Source: Flagellimonas abyssi | GTDB lineage: Bacteria; Bacteroidota; Bacteroidia; Flavobacteriales; Flavobacteriaceae | Length of the DNA stretch: 64,000 nt | Assembly: GCF_019457905.1 (NCBI RefSeq) | Contig: NZ_JAHZSV010000001.1 | Location: 248,001-312,000, forward strand | Direction of reading: 5' to 3' | Shown here: positions 1 through 8,613 of the stretch, in pieces | How positions within the stretch are numbered: position 1 is the first letter of the stretch | Layout: each line of letters starts with the position of its first letter | Position numbers and translations under genes: made by a program | The notes under the pieces: generated by a model | Databases searched by the model: none | What the model was told of the DNA's origin: nothing | What the model saw: only the letters and a program-made list of their open reading frames with translations

Positions 1-1
1 T

Positions 2-484
2 GTTTCTCCCCTACTTTTTTATGGGTACAAGTATCTACCGGTCGGTGCCAAGTCATGGACATTTTTAGGTATTGAGTTTACGGACAATGGTTTTGATGAT
101 GATGTCAGTTTGGCTTTCTATTACTACTTGAACAAGTTAGTCCCATTGCTTCTACTGATTATTTGGTTTGTTACCTCCAAAAATTGGTGGTACCATGCCA
201 TATTGATTCCGATTGCTATGTACAGTTTTCAACTATATACTGTATTGAACTACACCAATAGCGAACGAATAGATGAAAACGAAATTCTTTATGTCATAGC
301 TGTTACCATGGTAATAGTTCCTGTTGTTTACTTTATCAGGGTAAAACTCGTGGATAAACACGTACATGGCATCGACCTTGAAGCTATGGACACCGAACTT
401 CAAATCTTAAAAGAGAAAGAAGAATTACGCAAGGAACGTGAGAAATTGGAACAGCGTCAAAAGAGCGTTTCAAAAAAAATGTAA
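2..484 (+). CDS. Membrane protein of unknown function, 5' truncated by window edge
   Basis: The frame is open from base 2, so the true start lies upstream; the first in-window start-like codon (TTG at 110) is probably internal. The visible part has at least three hydrophobic segments (around LVPLLLLIIW, the HAILIPIAMY stretch and ILYVIAVTMVIVPVVYF). A charged Glu/Lys-rich tail of about 35 residues follows and is likely a short cytoplasmic coiled coil. I do not recognise a family. It ends 45 bases before the alanine dehydrogenase start on the same strand. Confidence 0.7.
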   Translation, partial: VSPLLFYGYKYLPVGAKSWTFLGIEFTDNGFDDDVSLAFYYYLNKLVPLLLLIIWFVTSKNWWYHAILIPIAMYSFQLYTVLNYTNSERIDENEILYVIAVTMVIVPVVYFIRVKLVDKHVHGIDLEAMDTELQILKEKEELRKEREKLEQRQKSVSKKM

Positions 485-529
485 ATTTGCTCAAATGTCA
501 AATCGGCATCTTGCATAGATTTACTCCAT

Positions 530-1729
530 ATGAGCCACGCTTCCTCCCCATTTAGCAAACAACAATTGCTTCCCCAAGAAGAAACCTTGGAGGTCACCAA
601 ACAAAAGGGCGAACTTTTTATTGGGATACCCAAAGAAAACCAATACCAAGAAAAGCGGGTTTGCCTTACACCAGATGCCGTAAATGCCATTACTGCGAAC
701 GGACATCGGGTGTTGTTGGAATCCGGGGCTGGCGAAGGAGCCAATTTTTCCGATATCGATTATACCAATGCCGGGGCGGAAATTACCAGGGATACCAAAA
801 AGGTGTTTTCCTGTCCGATAATTCTAAAAGTGGAGCCCCCCACCCTTTCCGAGATTGAGATGTTGAATCCGCAGACCATTGTTATTTCTGCGCTTCAAAT
901 TAAGACCCAAAACAAAGAATATTTTGAAACCATGGCCAAACGAAGATTAACGGCCATAGCGTTTGAATACATACGGGATGAAGACGGAAACTATCCGGCC
1001 GTCCGCTCCCTTAGTGAAATTGCTGGTATTTCTTCAATCCTAATTGCTTCCGAATTGATGTCAAACCCTAATACGGGCAACGGCCTAATGTTCGGAAATA
1101 TTAGTGGTGTTCCACCCGTAGAGGTTGTCATTATTGGAGCTGGGACAGTAGGTGAATTTGCCGCCAGATCTGCGATTGGGCTTGGTGCCAACGTAAAGGT
1201 TTTTGATAACTCCATCAGTAAGCTGAGAACATTGCAGGCCAATTTGAAGCAAACCGTATATACCTCTACAGTACAGCCCAAAAATTTATTGAAATCCCTA
1301 AAACGTTGCGATGTGGCCATTGGCGCCACACGCGGAAAGGACCGTTCGCCCGTTGTTGTTTCCAAATCCATGGTGGAAAATATGAAGAAAGGGGCCGTGA
1401 TCATCGATGTGAGTATTGATATGGGAGGTTGTTTTGAAACTTCCGAAGTAACTACACATAGAAAACCCACTTTTGAAAAATACGGGGTCATTCATTACGG
1501 GGTACCAAATATTCCTTCTAGATACCCAAGGACTTCCTCCATTTCCATCAGTAATATCTTCACTCCATATTTATTAAAAATCGGGGAAGAAGGTGGTTTG
1601 GAACACTCAATTAGATTTGATAAAGGCTTGCGCAATGGACTTTATATGTACCACGGAATTTTAACGAACAAATCGGTTGGTGATTGGTTCGGCATGAGCT
1701 ACAACGATATTAACTTTCTTATTTTTTAA
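530..1729 (+). CDS. ald: Alanine dehydrogenase
   Basis: Catalyses the reversible NAD-dependent oxidative deamination of L-alanine to pyruvate and ammonia in the cytoplasm. The N-terminal AlaDh/PNT domain starts near residue 28 (IGIPKE) and includes the substrate-side KRVCLTP segment. The Rossmann dinucleotide fold has GAGTVGEFAA near residue 203, followed by the acidic VFDNS strand end. The protein is 399 residues against about 370 for typical Ald. The extra length is a 25-residue hydrophilic N-terminal extension, so a later start is possible, but I see no better in-frame start. It is followed after 5 bases by a small membrane-anchored gene, suggesting co-transcription. The NAD(P) transhydrogenase alpha subunit is the related alternative, but no partner subunit is present. 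Confidence 0.93.
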   Translation: MSHASSPFSKQQLLPQEETLEVTKQKGELFIGIPKENQYQEKRVCLTPDAVNAITANGHRVLLESGAGEGANFSDIDYTNAGAEITRDTKKVFSCPIILKVEPPTLSEIEMLNPQTIVISALQIKTQNKEYFETMAKRRLTAIAFEYIRDEDGNYPAVRSLSEIAGISSILIASELMSNPNTGNGLMFGNISGVPPVEVVIIGAGTVGEFAARSAIGLGANVKVFDNSISKLRTLQANLKQTVYTSTVQPKNLLKSLKRCDVAIGATRGKDRSPVVVSKSMVENMKKGAVIIDVSIDMGGCFETSEVTTHRKPTFEKYGVIHYGVPNIPSRYPRTSSISISNIFTPYLLKIGEEGGLEHSIRFDKGLRNGLYMYHGILTNKSVGDWFGMSYNDINFLIF

Positions 1730-1734
1730 TATAG

Positions 1735-2109
1735 ATGGCATTTTTGAAACGATTGGGATGGTACTTGGTTGGACTATCCATAGGATTGATTTTTTTAGTT
1801 TTTTTCTTGAAGAAAAAATCAGGCGAGGAAGGGTTTGATTTCTGCTATTTGCCCAATTGCAGGGTACTCAAGGACATGCGCTCCAAACCATTGATTTTCT
1901 CTGAATCGCTTCCAGAGCAATACCAAGACACCCTGATGGTTCAGGCCTTTTTAAAGGATGGAAATGTTGATTTTGGCAAGAGCGACACCAAATCCGAACC
2001 CTGCAAAACGTATTACATTTCTCATGAATACAAGGGTCGGGAACTGGAATTAAAAGCCAAGAATTGTGAGGATGTGGTTACCGTGGAAAAAATCAATTCT
2101 TTGAATTAA
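1735..2109 (+). CDS. Small membrane-anchored protein, DUF4258-like
   Basis: A 124-residue protein with one N-terminal membrane segment (WYLVGLSIGLIFLVFFL, residues about 9-23) and a soluble remainder with three well-spaced cysteines in the sequence contexts CYLPNC and SEPCKTYY. I recall similar Flavobacteriaceae proteins carrying a DUF4258 label, from memory rather than a search. The gene lies 5 bases after ald and its last four bases overlap the convergent proline dehydrogenase stop. Function unknown. Confidence 0.75.
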   Translation: MAFLKRLGWYLVGLSIGLIFLVFFLKKKSGEEGFDFCYLPNCRVLKDMRSKPLIFSESLPEQYQDTLMVQAFLKDGNVDFGKSDTKSEPCKTYYISHEYKGRELELKAKNCEDVVTVEKINSLN

Positions 2110-3278
2110 CCTTCCATCTTCCTGCGCTTCCGTTCTTTTGTAATCAAGGTAAGTTCCCTGGAAGTTTGTCCGGCCACGGAGGTATTCTCCTCTGCCCTTC
2201 TAATCAAATAGGGCATTACGTCACGAACAGGGCCATAGGGTATATACTTAACCGAGCTGTATCCATGGGCCGCTAAGTTGTAGGTTATATGGTCGCTCAT
2301 TCCAAACAATTGTCCGAACCAAATTCGGGAATCGTCGGGAGATACTTGCTTCTCCTCCATTAAATCCACTAGTTTTAAGGTGCTTTGCTCGTTATGGGTT
2401 CCGGCGAAAATGGTAAAATACTCCAAGTGTTCCATCATATAATCGATGGCTGCATCAAAATTTTCATCGGTCAATCGTTTGCTTTTACAGATAGGGCTTT
2501 CATAACCTTTGTCGTCTGCCCTGTCGTTCTCTTTCTCCATATAGGCACCGCGCACTACTTTAGCGCCAATTTTGAAACCTTCTTCCTTGGCAGCTTCGTG
2601 TAATTTTATGATGTAGCCCATTCGGTCCCAACGGTACATCTGAAAGGTGTTGAAGACAACTGCTTTTTCTTTATTGTACTTGCGCATCATGTCCAAAACC
2701 AAATCATCGGCTGCATCCTGCATCCAACTTTCCTCGGCATCAATCAAAAGGGAAACATCAAGGTTGTGGGCTTTTTGACAGACTTTTTCGAACCTGTTTA
2801 CGATTCTTCCCCACTCTGCTTGTTCCTCTTTGGTCAACTTGGTACCGGCAGTAACCTTTTCGAACAATTTAAACCTTCCAAAACCGGTAGGCTTAAAAAC
2901 AGCAAAGGGCAAGGCGTCTTTTTCTTTGACAAAATCCAAGATTTCCAATGTTTTTTCCATGGCAAAATCAAACTGATTGTCCACTGATTTCCCCTCGGCC
3001 GAATAATCGAGTACAGAATAAACTCCGTTACCATACATATTATCTATGATGGGCAAACAGTCCTTTTCGTTCACGCCACCACAAAAATGGTCGAATACGG
3101 TGGTCCTGATCAATCCCTCTACAGGCAAATGGGCCTTTATGGCAACATTGGTCAAGGCGGTTCCTATCTTAACCAAGGGTTCTATGGAAATCATTTTAAA
3201 AAGAAAGTAAGCTCGCTCCAGTTGGGAGTCGGATTTAAGCTCAAAAGCTATTGCAGTGTTCTCGAAATTCGGTCGCAT
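2106..3278 (-). CDS. Proline dehydrogenase
   Basis: FAD-dependent oxidation of L-proline to pyrroline-5-carboxylate, the first step of proline catabolism. The 390-residue protein is a stand-alone ProDH barrel, not the long bifunctional PutA with P5C dehydrogenase. Visible family motifs are the barrel strand KVVRGAYMEKE in the middle and the C-terminal RRAEENTSV segment, which supplies the substrate-binding arginine pair. It is convergent with the ald unit, with a 4-base overlap at the 3' end, and divergent from aroB across a 521-base gap. A neighbouring alanine dehydrogenase suggests a local amino-acid catabolism theme. Confidence 0.93.
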   Translation of the reverse strand: MRPNFENTAIAFELKSDSQLERAYFLFKMISIEPLVKIGTALTNVAIKAHLPVEGLIRTTVFDHFCGGVNEKDCLPIIDNMYGNGVYSVLDYSAEGKSVDNQFDFAMEKTLEILDFVKEKDALPFAVFKPTGFGRFKLFEKVTAGTKLTKEEQAEWGRIVNRFEKVCQKAHNLDVSLLIDAEESWMQDAADDLVLDMMRKYNKEKAVVFNTFQMYRWDRMGYIIKLHEAAKEEGFKIGAKVVRGAYMEKENDRADDKGYESPICKSKRLTDENFDAAIDYMMEHLEYFTIFAGTHNEQSTLKLVDLMEEKQVSPDDSRIWFGQLFGMSDHITYNLAAHGYSSVKYIPYGPVRDVMPYLIRRAEENTSVAGQTSRELTLITKERKRRKMEG

Positions 3279-3799
3279 TCAAAATTAGGCATTAAGACCC
3301 GCGGTCTTGGTTTCTATATTTTCTGATTTTTAATGCTTGGGGCTCGGGATTGATAAGCTTTAAGATGTATTCTTCTACATAATTCCTCAACTCAAAACAT
3401 TGAAAACCAGAACAGTATTTCTTATTTTGAAAATGCCTTGTTATTGAACAAAAAGTCTATTCAAAACCTGTGCATTTACGCTTCCAAATATAGTCACGGA
3501 GATTCTATATTTTTGCACTGGAAAAGATAAAAATTAACTTAAAACATGTAGATTTTTCCAATATGGATTCACAAGGAACTAGGTGGCCATCAGCAGAAAA
3601 AACAAATTAGTTCAGTGGGTATGGACTTCAGCCAAACAGGGATTGCTATAAAAGTGACGAATTCTTTTTGTTAAGCAGCTTGTTCCGAATATAACATAAT
3701 CAGCAAAAAAAGAATCAACCCTTTAAGATATTGATATAAGTTAACCAACAAAGGGCTTAAATATAAAAATAGTCTTTATTTAGTGGTGTAATTAAAATT
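3279..3799. other. Intergenic region between proline dehydrogenase and aroB
   Basis: A 521-base gap between divergent genes, AT-rich with several stops in all frames. A Bacteroidota -7-like element TATTTTTG is at 3508-3515 on the plus strand, but I find no matching TTG 19 bases upstream, so it is weak. A 34-codon open stretch around 3566-3670 reads as plausible peptide but lacks a start and any recognisable similarity. It may be the remnant of a lost gene. I see no RNA gene or repeat here. Confidence 0.4.
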
Positions 3800-4855
3800 A
3801 TGGAGTCGGTAAAATCACAATCCTACGAAGTTCACATAAATGAATTGGCAAAAGCGGCGCTCAACCAACATATTGCCAATAAAAGTTATTCGAAAATATT
3901 CCTGTTGGTGGATGAAAACACCAAGGAGCATTGTTTGCCCATTTTTAAGGAAATCGTTGACCATACCATTGATTCCCTACTTGAAATAAAATCTGGCGAA
4001 GAAAATAAGCACATTCACACTTGTTTGCAGCTTTGGGAACAACTGTCCAATTTTGATGGTGACCGCAAAAGCCTCCTGATCAATCTTGGAGGTGGCGTAC
4101 TGACCGATATGGGAGGTTTTGTCGCCTCCACCTTTAAACGTGGAATTGATTTTATCAATATCCCCACTACCCTGCTTTCTATGGTGGATGCTTCCATTGG
4201 TGGCAAGACGGGGGTTGATTTGGGTCCATTAAAAAATCAAATAGGGGTCATCAATCAACCGCAGATGGTTTTGATTTTCCCTGAATTCCTGAAAACGCTC
4301 GATGCACGCCAAACGAAAAGCGGATATGCGGAAATGCTGAAACATGGTCTCATCCGGGACAAGGCCTATTGGGAAGATATCGTAGCTAAAGGAGATTTTA
4401 CGAATGCTGCTAGAATTCAACAATCCATTTCCATAAAAAATGAAGTGGTTCTACAAGACCCTACAGAACAAGGTCTGCGAAAGATCCTCAATTTTGGGCA
4501 CACTTTGGGTCACGCTATCGAGTCGTACTGCTTAGATAATCCAGATAAGAAAACATTGTTGCACGGGGAAGCGATTGCTGCCGGGATGATATTGGAAGGT
4601 TATTTATCGCATGAGCTTAGAGGGCTTTCAAAATTGGCGTTGGACGAAATCAAGAAGGCGTTCCTAACCTATTTTGACAAAGTCGAGTTTACCGAAGATG
4701 ATATTGATGCAATTCTACAATTGCTCAAATACGATAAGAAGAATTCGCACGGCAATGTAAATTTTGTATTGCTCCAGGACATCGGGAATGCTGTTACGGA
4801 CATAAAAATCCCTGAAGAATTATTTTCCAAAGCCTTCGCTTACTACAAGGAATAA
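3800..4855 (+). CDS. aroB: 3-dehydroquinate synthase
   Basis: Second step of the shikimate pathway: converts DAHP to 3-dehydroquinate using NAD and a divalent metal. The 351-residue length is normal. The glycine-rich NAD-binding GGGVLTDMGGF is near residue 97 and is followed by the conserved TTLLSMVDASIGGKTG segment. Metal ligands are recognisable as the Glu in the SGYAEMLKHG region, His in LNFGHTLGHA and His in LLHGEA. It is transcribed alone from the AT-rich gap upstream, divergent from proline dehydrogenase. Confidence 0.97.
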   Translation: MESVKSQSYEVHINELAKAALNQHIANKSYSKIFLLVDENTKEHCLPIFKEIVDHTIDSLLEIKSGEENKHIHTCLQLWEQLSNFDGDRKSLLINLGGGVLTDMGGFVASTFKRGIDFINIPTTLLSMVDASIGGKTGVDLGPLKNQIGVINQPQMVLIFPEFLKTLDARQTKSGYAEMLKHGLIRDKAYWEDIVAKGDFTNAARIQQSISIKNEVVLQDPTEQGLRKILNFGHTLGHAIESYCLDNPDKKTLLHGEAIAAGMILEGYLSHELRGLSKLALDEIKKAFLTYFDKVEFTEDDIDAILQLLKYDKKNSHGNVNFVLLQDIGNAVTDIKIPEELFSKAFAYYKE

Positions 4856-4949
4856 ACTTTTTATATACTTCTTTTTTACGTTTACAACTCTTTGAGTTCA
4901 TCGGATTCGAAAATTCCTAGTTTAGGGACACTTTTAATAACTGACCATT

Positions 4950-5276
4950 ATGAAACGAATTTTGATAGACTACAAAAAGTTGAGCCATGATGTGGCTGCA
5001 AAATTAATTGACTCCTATCCTGATGGTTACGGGGACGATGATATTATTACCATTAAAAAACCCACTGGGGAAGTAATCGATGCCGTGGAAGTTAGGACAG
5101 AAGACACTATCTACTTGGTAAAAATCAGTAAGAGTCTTTCTAATTTTATGGCCAATTTCGAGGAAACTATAGACAAGGAGCTCGATAAGGAATTGATAGC
5201 CTCTGAATTTGAGGGGGACTCTTTTGAAAATCTTGAAACCGCCTCAGAAGATCTGAATGAGGAGGAGGACTATTGA
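4950..5276 (+). CDS. Small acidic conserved protein of unknown function
   Basis: A 108-residue hydrophilic protein starting MKRILIDYKKL. A compact N-terminal two-thirds contains a DGYGDDDIITIK segment and the block VRTEDTIYLVKIS, and a strongly acidic C-terminal tail ends in a Glu/Asp run. There is no signal peptide or membrane segment. I recall similar short proteins in Flavobacteriaceae, some with unsupported names such as DNA primase; nothing here resembles a primase. It lies 94 bases after aroB on the same strand and its stop abuts the convergent DinB gene. Confidence 0.7.
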   Translation: MKRILIDYKKLSHDVAAKLIDSYPDGYGDDDIITIKKPTGEVIDAVEVRTEDTIYLVKISKSLSNFMANFEETIDKELDKELIASEFEGDSFENLETASEDLNEEEDY

Positions 5277-5795
5277 TCAATCAAGATAGCGTTCCTGAAT
5301 TACACGAACATGATGTGCCTGATGCCCACATATAATAAAACCAAGGGCTCTAACACTCATTTTGGAACCACTGGTTGTCCCCAGTCTCACCAATGCCTCA
5401 TCATCAAATGAAGCAAATAGCGATATCGTAGCATCTCTTACCGTTTTATATTCGGTAATCAAATCTGTTTTTGAACGCTTTGCCGCATTGGAGAACGGAA
5501 CATAGTCATCTTGATCAAAACCAGGTAAGGGAGTCTTGTCGTTTCGCGCAATACAAAGTGCCCTGTATTGGAAAATGCGTTCCGTATCTATTATATGCAA
5601 CAATGCCTCAGCCAAGGACCATTTGCCCTCGGCATAGGCATAATTTAATCTGTCTTCTGGTATTTCTTCAAAAACGGACACAAGTGCTTTTTTTCCGTTT
5701 ATTAACTCTTCAAGCAATTCCACATTGCCCAGCGCCATAATATAGGTCTGGTAAAATGGATTGTATTCAGAAGATGGAAGTTCCGATAGTACCAT
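5277..5795 (-). CDS. DinB family protein
   Basis: A 172-residue four-helix DinB/YfiT-like protein. The three expected metal-binding histidines are seen in LLHIIDTERI (middle) and GHQAHHVRVI (C-terminus). Family members are metal-dependent enzymes or thiol transferases; the substrate here is unknown. It sits directly downstream of the Lrp-type regulator on the same strand (15-base gap), so it may be co-transcribed with it. It ends immediately beside the convergent acidic protein gene. Confidence 0.85.
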   Translation of the reverse strand: MVLSELPSSEYNPFYQTYIMALGNVELLEELINGKKALVSVFEEIPEDRLNYAYAEGKWSLAEALLHIIDTERIFQYRALCIARNDKTPLPGFDQDDYVPFSNAAKRSKTDLITEYKTVRDATISLFASFDDEALVRLGTTSGSKMSVRALGFIICGHQAHHVRVIQERYLD

Positions 5796-5810
5796 AAATA
5801 TTATGAGGTG

Positions 5811-6290
5811 CTACAGCTCGTTGAAGATGGTGTGCATCAAACGTCTCTTATCGTTGATGCTCTCTTCCAAGGAAATCATTGTTTCCGTTCTGCTGATACC
5901 TTCAATATCATCTATCTTAAAAATGATGTTTTTGGCATGTGTAGTGTCCCGTGCACGGATTTTACAGAAAATATTGAACTTTCCTGTTGTAATGTGCGCT
6001 ACGGTAACGTATGGTATTTGGCTCAACCTTTCCAAAACAAATTTGGTTTGGTGTGTTTTTTCCAAGAAAATACCCACGTAGGCGATGAATGAATACCCTA
6101 GTTTTACGTAATCCAAGGTAAGGGAAGAACCTTTAATGATTCCGGACTCTTCCATTTTTTTGACTCGGACATGAACCGTACCTGCAGAAATCAGCAATTT
6201 CTTTGCGATGTCCGTAAAGGGTGTACGAGTGTTATCGATTAACATATCCAAAATCTGATGATCTATCTCGTCTAGTTTAACTTTGTTCAT
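5811..6290 (-). CDS. Lrp/AsnC family transcriptional regulator
   Basis: A 159-residue regulator with an N-terminal winged helix-turn-helix (LDEIDHQILDMLIDN... DIAKKLLISAGTVHVRVKKMEESG, residues 6-53) and a C-terminal RAM effector domain with the conserved IKGSSLTLDY and MISLEESI elements. Such proteins form octamers and respond to amino acids. Neighbouring genes on the same strand encode a DinB protein downstream and an M14 carboxypeptidase upstream. With alanine and proline dehydrogenases nearby, amino-acid responsiveness is plausible but not shown. Confidence 0.93.
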   Translation of the reverse strand: MNKVKLDEIDHQILDMLIDNTRTPFTDIAKKLLISAGTVHVRVKKMEESGIIKGSSLTLDYVKLGYSFIAYVGIFLEKTHQTKFVLERLSQIPYVTVAHITTGKFNIFCKIRARDTTHAKNIIFKIDDIEGISRTETMISLEESINDKRRLMHTIFNEL

Positions 6291-6389
6291 TACGTTGAAT
6301 TTTGCAGCAAAAGTAGTTAAAAAAGGAAATTTACGTAATAAAAATGGTTCTTTTTTAAATAATATGCAAGAACCTCCGATAAACTCTTT

Positions 6390-7493
6390 TTATTTATTGA
6401 TTTTCAGTAGCAAATCGAGAATTTCTTTCTGGGAAGATCTAAGCCCAAAATCCTTGGAATCAACACATTCTATGGTCCGGTGCCCATAAAAACCTTCTAA
6501 CGGCCCAATTTCAGTAATCTCTGGCTGAAAAATGATTTTTTTATCCTGCAACACTTCTTTATATCGAATTCCTACCCAATGCCCCTTCTCAAACTCGGCA
6601 TTCACTACTTCGGGATGCTTCACTAAAACATCAAAAAATAGTTTGTCATTATTTGGAATGGAGAAATAATCCCCAGTTTTAAAGTCATTGATTCGGTCTT
6701 CCGAAATTATTCCGATAGCTTCTACAAGTGAGAAAAAAATAAGTTCCCGTGTTTTCTCTCGTTCATAATCCTTCGGATAATGGCCCGCTTCAAATAGAAT
6801 GGTGGGCACACCCAACATTTGAAGAGTATCCCCTATGCAATTGTCGTTGAAACCATCATCATATCGCCCCACCTGCCCAGGAATACGGGTCTGAAGCATA
6901 TGGTTCATGGCAGCAATCAATTTCATGGCCATTTCGCGGTTTGTGGTTATGTGCCGTTCCTTATTGCTAGCAGGCGATAAAAACGATACTGTAGCTGGTT
7001 TGTTCGTTTTTCCTGCACTGAACAAGGTACGTTGGTCATGCAGGTTAAAGCAGAAATCGGGTTGGAATGATTCGAACAATTTTCGAAAAGCAATACTTTC
7101 AGGTTGCGTTAAATTTTTGGCATCGCGGTTAAGATCAATATCATTGCTATTAACACGTGTGTATGCATTGGCGCCATCCGGATTCAGTATGGGCACTATC
7201 ATAATGGTGCACGCTTTTAGTATATCAATTGCAGAAGGCTCATCGGACTGTAAAAAATTTACTAGGTCCCAGACCGCTTTTGTGGTTGTGGATTCATTGC
7301 CGTGCATTTGGGACCACATCAGAATCTTTTTGTCCCCCTTTCCCAATTGAAAAGCACTAATATCAACCCCATTGACGGATTTACCAATACAGTTCACAAC
7401 CGATGAAATCTTGGCAAAACAGGGCCGTATGGATTCCATATTTATGTAGCGTCCTTGAATGGAGTTCTCTTTAAATAACGAATAATCGAGCAT
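6390..7493 (-). CDS. M14 family zinc carboxypeptidase
   Basis: A 367-residue peptidase. Zinc ligands are seen as H64 and E67 in QMHGNES and H152 in NLHDQR, with the substrate-arginine region SNDIDLNRD between them and the likely catalytic Glu in ILFEAGHY. I chose the ATG at 7493 because the 24 codons upstream are AT-rich, poorly conserved-looking and overlap operator-like palindromes; the frame itself is open to 7565. No signal peptide is evident, so it is probably cytoplasmic, acting on short peptides or amide-linked cell-wall fragments. It is divergent from the XRE regulator gene, with palindromes in the shared promoter region. Confidence 0.85.
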   Translation of the reverse strand: MLDYSLFKENSIQGRYINMESIRPCFAKISSVVNCIGKSVNGVDISAFQLGKGDKKILMWSQMHGNESTTTKAVWDLVNFLQSDEPSAIDILKACTIMIVPILNPDGANAYTRVNSNDIDLNRDAKNLTQPESIAFRKLFESFQPDFCFNLHDQRTLFSAGKTNKPATVSFLSPASNKERHITTNREMAMKLIAAMNHMLQTRIPGQVGRYDDGFNDNCIGDTLQMLGVPTILFEAGHYPKDYEREKTRELIFFSLVEAIGIISEDRINDFKTGDYFSIPNNDKLFFDVLVKHPEVVNAEFEKGHWVGIRYKEVLQDKKIIFQPEITEIGPLEGFYGHRTIECVDSKDFGLRSSQKEILDLLLKINK

Positions 7494-7510
7494 AAGGTTT
7501 TGCAATTGAA

Positions 7511-7549
7511 GTTTACAAAAGTAACCATAGTTGAATTTACAAATGTAAA
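7511..7549. promoter_or_regulatory. Operator-like palindromes upstream of the carboxypeptidase
   Basis: TTTACA-AA-TGTAAA at 7536-7549 is a perfect 14-bp palindrome. A degenerate second copy, GTTTACAAAAGTAAC, lies at 7512-7526. The second copy contains, on the minus strand, the -7-like element TACTTTTG (7516-7523). The same half-site TTTACA recurs at 7769-7782 next to the divergent XRE gene, so both promoters may be controlled by that regulator. Confidence 0.45.
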
Positions 7550-7761
7550 TAGACTTAATTATCAATTAATATACAATTGTAATCAGTCAAATAGTGCCGG
7601 GCATCCTGAAATTGCATAATGTAAACAATAAAAATAATTTAGAATTCAAATAATTGTTAATCAATGTCATAAAGATTTTTATATCAACTTATACATCAAA
7701 TAAAATCACCAATAATTCCTTTGTTTTTTACAGTATGAGATGTAATTTGGTATCTTTGATC

Positions 7762-7782
7762 TGTAAAATTTACATTTGTGAA
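7762..7782. promoter_or_regulatory. Operator-like palindromes at the XRE regulator start
   Basis: TGTAAA-A-TTTACA (7762-7774) overlaps TTTACA-TT-TGTGAA (7769-7782), sharing the half-site seen upstream of the carboxypeptidase. The array overlaps the -7-like TACATTTG (7771-7778), lies just after another, TATCTTTG (7751-7758), and covers the first codon of the regulator gene. This is the placement expected for autorepression. Confidence 0.45.
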
Positions 7783-8176
7783 TAAAGAAATTGTCTCACG
7801 TATTGAAATGGTGATCGAACACCTAGAACTGTCGGTTTCTGCCTTTGCTGATGAGATTGGGGTGCAACGTTCAAGTATGTCTCATTTGCTTAATGGGAGA
7901 AATAAGCCAAGTCTTGATTTTGTCATGAAATTGGTGGACACCTACCCCGAAATCAAACTAGATTGGTTATTAAAAGGAAAAGGAAATTTTCCTGAAACAG
8001 ATAATATTGAAGAAGAGCCTGTTGCTAAGAAGACTAATCTTGAAATTGAAAATTTCAAGATTGAACCAACCAAAAGAGAATCTGTCATAGCACAAAAGCA
8101 ATCCAAAGAACCCTATAAAATAGTTATGTTTTATTCGGATGGTACTTTTGATACATTCAACACAAAAAAGGATTGA
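7778..8176 (+). CDS. XRE-family helix-turn-helix transcriptional regulator
   Basis: A 132-residue protein with an N-terminal HTH_3 domain (residues about 5-68: ASAFADEIGVQRSSMSHLL-like helix-turn-helix, then LNGRNKPSLDFVMKLVD) and a less ordered charged C-terminal half ending in a small predicted strand region. The start is GTG at 7778; because it lies inside a promoter-like element, translation may instead begin at the ATG at 7808, which would cut 10 residues from the first helix. It is divergent from the carboxypeptidase and followed by a small lipoprotein gene whose start lies 33 bases after its stop. Confidence 0.85.
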   Translation: MNKEIVSRIEMVIEHLELSVSAFADEIGVQRSSMSHLLNGRNKPSLDFVMKLVDTYPEIKLDWLLKGKGNFPETDNIEEEPVAKKTNLEIENFKIEPTKRESVIAQKQSKEPYKIVMFYSDGTFDTFNTKKD

Positions 8177-8208
8177 CCCTTTCCGCTACATTCCGTTTCT
8201 TTGTGGTT

Positions 8209-8586
8209 ATGATAAAACACTTCTATTTTGGTTTAATTGCGCTATTTTTCATAGCCTGCGGTCAACCCCCACAGCGCAACTGTACGGATTTTAAAACGGG
8301 CAACTTTACTTTTGCCGCAATGGTGAATGGTGAAGAGAAAGAAACGACTTTTAGCCGAACATTGGATTTGGAAGTTGATGAATATGAAGGCAAGGTGGAC
8401 TCCTCTTCCATTCGGTGGATAAATGATTGCGAATACGTTCTTAAAAATTTAAATCCCAAGAACAAGGCCGAATCAAAACCAATTCATATCAAAATATTGA
8501 CCACAACAGAATCTTCATATACTTTTGAGTACAACGTTGTTGGGGATAATCGAAAGTTTAAAGGAACGGCCCACAAAATAGATTGA
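8209..8586 (+). CDS. Small lipoprotein of unknown function (not a topoisomerase)
   Basis: A 125-residue protein with a lipoprotein signal (MIKHFYFGLIALFFIACG, cysteine at residue 17). The mature part has a conserved NCTDFKTG start and an SIRWINDCEYVLK block; the two cysteines could pair. An upstream in-frame ATG at 8173 would add residues before the signal peptide, so 8209 is preferred. Homologues in flavobacterial genomes are, as I recall, often labelled DNA topoisomerase IV, probably carried over from the neighbouring parC/parE. The sequence has no topoisomerase feature. Confidence 0.78.
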   Translation: MIKHFYFGLIALFFIACGQPPQRNCTDFKTGNFTFAAMVNGEEKETTFSRTLDLEVDEYEGKVDSSSIRWINDCEYVLKNLNPKNKAESKPIHIKILTTTESSYTFEYNVVGDNRKFKGTAHKID

Positions 8587-8613
8587 TAATCTTTCAGGTT
8601 TTGGCTAAAACCT

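Noticed and set aside
3566-3670. Short open stretch between proline dehydrogenase and aroB read as a small gene
   Set aside because: No start codon at a sensible place, no recognisable similarity and AT-rich surroundings; at best a remnant.
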